A stretch of 64,000 nt of DNA from Dryococelus australis (lineage: Eukaryota; Arthropoda; Insecta; Phasmatodea; Phasmatidae). A model generated the notes under the pieces. That model searched no databases, was not told the DNA's origin, and saw only the letters and a program-made list of their open reading frames with translations. Location of the stretch: NCBI GenBank assembly GCA_029891345.1, contig CM056995.1, forward strand, positions 217,190,547 through 217,254,546, written 5' to 3'. Position numbers and translations under genes: made by a program. Shown here piece by piece: positions 60,777 to 64,000 of the stretch; the first letter of the stretch is position 1; each line of letters opens with the position of its first letter.

Positions 60777-60849
60777 TCTTGCACGAACGGGGAAATGAGG
60801 TGTTGAGACAAGCGTGTGTTCCACCCCTGTTGTTTGTGTGTGGTTTCAG

Positions 60850-60953
60850 TGGGACCTGGTGTGCAGTCGCCACCAGCTTTCTAACGTCGCCCAGACTGTC
60901 TTCATGTTCGGGGTCCTGGCTGGCAACGCTTTGTTCGGCATAGCGGCGGACAG
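60850..60953 (+). CDS. SLC22-type organic cation transporter, second coding exon (residues 108-142)
   Basis: The acceptor tttcag ends at 60849. The exon reads WDLVCSRHQLSNVAQTVF and continues through TM2 to GIAAD plus two bases of an Arg codon. The donor is AG|gtgaac at 60954. Length is 104 bp, entering in phase 0 and leaving in phase 2, which matches the exons on both sides. WDLVC followed by NVAQTVFM is one of the most conserved SLC22 stretches: the end of the large extracellular loop, then TM2. The exon also begins the major facilitator motif A (G-x-x-x-D-R-x-G-R-K), which is completed by the next exon. A short TIR element (F10b) ends about 74 bp before the acceptor. Its minus-strand open frames are antisense shadows. 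Confidence 0.88.
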
Positions 60954-61246
60954 GTGAACATGGGGCGAACATTGCCTATCACACCGCGCGCAGGGTATCT
61001 CAGAGCTCTTGAGCAAAGCCAGCGATAAGCAGTAAGCTCCTGGTGAGCTGGCAGATATATGTCTTGTTTGATTTGTGTATCGCTGTATACGGGTTGTTTC
61101 TAAATTAGACCTACAAATTTCGCTAGCATGTTAATAACAAAAGAGAAGGTGAAAATATACGACCTACGGTCTGAAGTGAATCGTAATGCGTAAAGATAAT
61201 TGGGACATGCTTGTTAATAATCCATTTTTTTTTTATTATCTAGAAT

Positions 61247-61510
61247 ACCTGGTGTTGAGAAATGAGAAATTTGTTTTGAACTCGTTATGGGCACATAAAA
61301 TAAGGCTTAGTTGATATGCAATAGCTGCCAGAAATAAATTTACAGACCGCGGAATTGTAATCCAAAATATGCATAGAAAGCAGGAGATAACATGCATCAC
61401 AGCCAGCCTATAATTTTAGTCTTATTAGGTGCTATATCTATGCATTAGTGCTACAAGCAATTCACGGTAAAATGAGCACTTTTGAAAGCCCTGCTTAAGA
61501 TCTACTTGTG
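61247..61510. repeat. Duplicated block, copy 2 (SLC22 intron 2)
   Basis: ggtgttgagaaatgagaaat, gggcacataaaataaggct, ggaattgtaatccaaaatat, cacagccagcct, taggtgctatatctatgca, then an F1 terminus (caattcacggtaaaatgagc). Same order and same junction to F1 as copy 1. Confidence 0.65.
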
Positions 61511-61780
61511 TGCACGTCGTGTATTCCTCCGCCTTATGTAAAATTAACATTTCTATGGGCCTCATCATTTTATTCATGCAACGGTAAAATGAAACTAAAG
61601 AATTATTAAGAAAGTATATAATTTATAAATCTGCTCATTTTTACACCCCGATATATTCAAAGAACAGAAAGCGAAAGAAATAATTTAAGTTATCTCAAAT
61701 GATTACCGAACACTTTCTATAAGACGTTAAAATATGGAGCTACTTTCCATCCATCGTTACCAACTTTGCTGGGCGCATGT
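61453..61780 (-). mobile_element. F1 MITE, truncated at one end
   Basis: Begins caattcacggtaaaatgagc, contains gcttaagatctacttgtgt and tattcctccgccttatg, and stops at gctgggcgcatgt, lacking the last ~70 bp with the second terminus. Its left end lies within the duplicated block. Confidence 0.65.
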
Positions 61781-61794
61781 TTACTTGTTTACCA

Positions 61795-62065
61795 TCGCAT
61801 ACAGGTCGTTTCTAGATTAAACCGACCAATTTGGTAGGAGATTAATCACGAAATCCAGACGCTCAGTGTCCCATCTTAAATATTTTCTGTAATGACTGTA
61901 ACAAACTTCACGTACAATTTTCAAAATGTATAAAACACTTATGACACACTTTAGATCAAAGTCGTATGTATGATTTAACCTTCTTTTTTTCGTGTTTAAC
62001 CTGCTGTCGAAGTTTGTCAGTCTAATTAAGATACATTCGATATAGCATCTAACCTCTATCGACTT
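61795..62065. mobile_element. F13 putative TIR element
   Basis: Left gcatacaggtcgtttctag then attaaaccgaccaattt; right gtcgaagtttgtcagtctaa then ttaagatacattcga, imperfect inverses. Similar end sequences recur at 61075-61140 and, decayed, at 16070-16110 and 16489-16550. Confidence 0.35.
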
Positions 62066-62070
62066 ACACG

Positions 62071-62321
62071 GGGGGCACGGTGGCTAAGTGGTTAGACTGC
62101 TCGCCTCCCACCAAGGCGAACCGCGTTCAATTCCCGGCCGGTTCACTCCGTATTTTCGCATGTGAGAATCGTGCCGGACACGATGCCAGCGGGCTTTCTC
62201 GGGGATCTCTCGTTTCCCCCCACCGTTTGATTCAGGCACTGCTCTATATTCGCCTCACCCTCATCGGCTCTCAAGACCTCGATGTTACTAGCCGCCCGAA
62301 TCTCTTCAGTTACTCACTCAT
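62071..62321 (+). mobile_element. tRNA-derived SINE in SLC22 intron 2
   Basis: ggggcacggtggctaagtgg, then tcgcctcccaccaaggcg, then gcgttcaattcccggccgg. A small deletion in the gatgccgctggtcggcggg region leaves gatgccagcgggctttctc. Tail ttcagttactcactc. Confidence 0.8.
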
Positions 62322-62395
62322 TCGACCGCCGTCATTCTCTTGACGCCACTCCAGCTCTCAGATACCCTGCGCGCGGTGTGGCAGCTAACACTGAA

Positions 62396-62814
62396 AGGCT
62401 ATTCACGATAAAGTGAGCGCTTTTGAATTCAACCTTAGAAAAAATCATTGCCCTTGCCTGCATATATTTTAATGGACGTAATGAGTGGCATGTGCCCAGT
62501 AAAGTTGGTAACAATGACTGGAAAGTAGTTCCATATCTTAACATAGAATAAAAAGTGTTAGGTAACAATTTTAGAGAACTTAAATTATTTACTTCGCTTT
62601 CTGTTTTTTTTTATGCATCGAACTGTAAGAATGAGAAGATTTGCAAAATATTTATTTTTCTAATAATTTCACAGTTTCACTTGACCTACTCATGAATAAA
62701 GTGATGAGTCACATCGCAATGTTCATTTTACATGAGGCGGAAGAATACAAAACGTGCATACAAGTAGATCGTAAGCAGGGCTTTCAAAAGTGCTCATTTT
62801 ACCTTGAACAGCCT
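62396..62814 (+). mobile_element. F1 MITE, full length, just upstream of SLC22 exon 3
   Basis: Left terminus aggctattcacgataaagt, right terminus tcattttaccttgaacagcc. All family landmarks are in order. It ends 54 bp before the exon 3 acceptor. Confidence 0.75.
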
Positions 62815-62868
62815 ATAAGAGGTATCGACGACAGAGCAGATGAAGGCTACAAGCATCACTGTTTGCAG

Positions 62869-63023
62869 GTTCGGCCGCAAGGCTCCGCTCGTGATCGCCA
62901 TGGCGCTGCAGTCTCTGGCAGGTGTGGCTGCGGCCGTCGTCCCGTGGTTCGAGGCCTTCCTGGCGCTACGCTTCCTGGTCGCCTTCGCCACTGGAGGCTC
63001 CATGATCACCTCGTTCGTCCTCT
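62869..63023 (+). CDS. SLC22-type organic cation transporter, third coding exon (residues 142-194, gene continues beyond window)
   Basis: The acceptor tttgcag ends at 62868. The first base completes the split Arg, giving ADR-FGRKAPL, the full MFS motif A of the TM2-TM3 cytoplasmic loop. TM3 (APLVIAMALQSLAGVAAAVV) and TM4 (FLALRFLVAFATGGSM) follow, then ITSFVL and the first base of the next codon before a strong donor (T|gtgagt, 63024). Family members usually read FVLC-M/E here, so the next exon should start with two bases completing Cys. The 155-bp length fits entry in phase 2 and exit in phase 1. No later exon is visible in 63024-64000. The first ~194 residues of a protein usually ~500-600 long are therefore present, with no stop or frameshift, consistent with an active gene. 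Confidence 0.88.
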
Positions 63024-64000
63024 GTGAGTTCCTCGCCCTAAGAGCACTGCCACTGTGATTTCGTCAACCTGATGCTTGGGCGGACAGGTCACAGTTGGTA
63101 GGCTGGAAAATTCTAAATTGATTTTAAAAAATATGATTGTAGGAACCAAATTTCTGAATCCAGCATAGTCCATCTAGACTTTTATTTTAATATATATGAA
63201 CAGTAATAAAACTGGTTGTTAATAACTTCTAATTGATGTTAACGTAAGTAGTAATTGCGACAGAACTCTGTGCTGTGGTTTTGTTTGTGATTGTATCTGC
63301 ATCTATGACGTCATAAAATTGTTGCTGGTCGATTACAGTCCCTCGTCACCTCTAATCCCAAACATTCAAAACTTTTATTTTGTAATTTTTAAAATAAATT
63401 TCTTAATAATTTTTTATTAATATTTAGGTTTTTAATTTTTTTTAAATGGTTTTTATGATTTCTTTAGTTTTTCGGTTCTCAAGGCCATTCAAGGTCACGG
63501 ATATAAGGTCTGAGTGCTGAGTCCTGAGTCAAGATTCCTGACGAACCCTTCAATAGCTCCCAGCTGTTCGTTTGAGTAAAAAAAGGTTCTTGGTGCTTTT
63601 TTTAGGGACGAACGGGAAATATCGAAGGGTAAACTGAAAATGGCGATAATTTTAGCAGAACTAACCAAACTAAAAGGAAATGTGAATATTTTGGTTACTG
63701 ATACACACGGGAAAATTACAAACGGGTGAAAAAATTCGTATTTTTAATTAAAAATAATTTTTTATAGCTGTTGTATTTTTGGACGTAATGTTTATTATTA
63801 ACTTATGGTAAGAAAAACTACTTTATATATAGTAATTTTTGAAAAATAAAGACTTTGAGGAGAGTGATAAATGCCTTTTGGGATTTACATTGATTGTTTA
63901 ATCACTACATATTTGTAAACACAGCATACTATTTGCATCATGCTCGTTCCAAAACCACATTTACTCTTGCCTTCCTCGGCTGTTGCTCTATAATACTCTT
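63024..64000. other. Start of SLC22 intron 3, no further exon seen
   Basis: AT-rich sequence following the gtgagt donor. I see no coding-like GC-rich stretch and no familiar repeat family here. The intron presumably runs past the window edge. Confidence 0.6.

Larger units (their letters stand above)
56435..60849 (+). other. SLC22 intron 1, packed with repeats
   Basis: A 4.4-kb phase-0 intron between gtgagc and tttcag. It holds the F5b element (56485-57057), a degenerate ~36-bp minisatellite (57360-58090), one copy of a ~260-bp duplicated block (59250-59515), the F7b element (59596-60117), an F1 terminal fragment (60250-60296) and the F10b element (60315-60776). The stretch 58320-59250 has no recognisable feature. 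Confidence 0.8.
60954..62868 (+). other. SLC22 intron 2, packed with repeats
   Basis: A 1.9-kb phase-2 intron. It holds an F13-like end (61075-61140), the second copy of the duplicated block (61247-61510), a truncated F1 (61453-61780), a likely F13 element (61795-62065), a tRNA-derived SINE (62071-62321) and a full-length F1 (62396-62814) that stops 54 bp before the acceptor. Confidence 0.8.

Noticed and set aside
60532-60972. 146-codon minus-strand frame over exon 2 and F10b
   Set aside because: Shadow of exon 2 joined to MITE sequence, with no domain.
62641-63058. Open frames of 128 and 72 codons across SLC22 exon 3
   Set aside because: They run from MITE or intron sequence into the exon or past its donor. 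The 128-codon frame is out of frame with the transporter; the 72-codon frame reads through the gtgagt donor.

Overview
This is AT-rich eukaryotic DNA, most probably from an insect or another arthropod. No bacterial-style operons, ribosome binding sites or dense coding are present. The only confidently recognised host gene is at the right edge: three GC-rich plus-strand exons (56106-56434, 60850-60953, 62869-63023) encode the first ~194 residues of an SLC22-type organic cation transporter of the major facilitator superfamily. Consensus GT/AG splice sites and compatible phases join them. The gene continues past base 64000. The arthropod assignment is inference from the transporter's resemblance to insect Orct-like proteins, tRNA-derived SINEs, a pogo/Tigger-like transposon and very MITE-rich noncoding DNA.

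Layout. 1-2240: repeat-poor sequence with a GTATCGATAC-rich patch and two small repeat fragments. 2241-3756: a terminal-inverted-repeat element (F7) with TTA flanks, interrupted by a non-LTR-tail-like insertion carrying a ~39-bp tandem array. 4302-4377: a speculative signal-peptide first exon. 4783-6455: a long foldback element with arms over 600 bp and a damaged acidic reading frame in its loop. 7256-10372: a minisatellite split by a decayed pogo/Tigger transposon (7398-9787) and a MITE. 11-22 kb: mostly featureless. 22370-22888: fragment of an endonuclease/exonuclease/phosphatase domain from a transposon. 23.5-48.2 kb: a dense patchwork of SINEs and at least ten MITE-like families (here named F1-F14), often nested. 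49.4-55.3 kb: a zone of different tandem repeats. 56.1 kb to the end: the SLC22 gene, with introns filled by MITEs, a minisatellite, a SINE and a duplicated block.

The strongest patterns are (i) a MITE ends only 54-75 bp upstream of each of the three visible SLC22 splice acceptors; (ii) family F1, with at least 12 copies or fragments in 64 kb sharing the terminus AGGCTGTTCACGATAAA; (iii) repeated nesting (F1 and a SINE inside F2, F3 inside F4) that gives relative ages; (iv) the long foldback element with a coding remnant in its loop; and (v) a perfect 29-bp-arm palindrome at 28267-28325. Family names F1-F14 are local labels; superfamily suggestions rest on termini and target-site-like flanks and were not tested against a database. 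All alignments were made by eye, so boundaries may be off by several bases.
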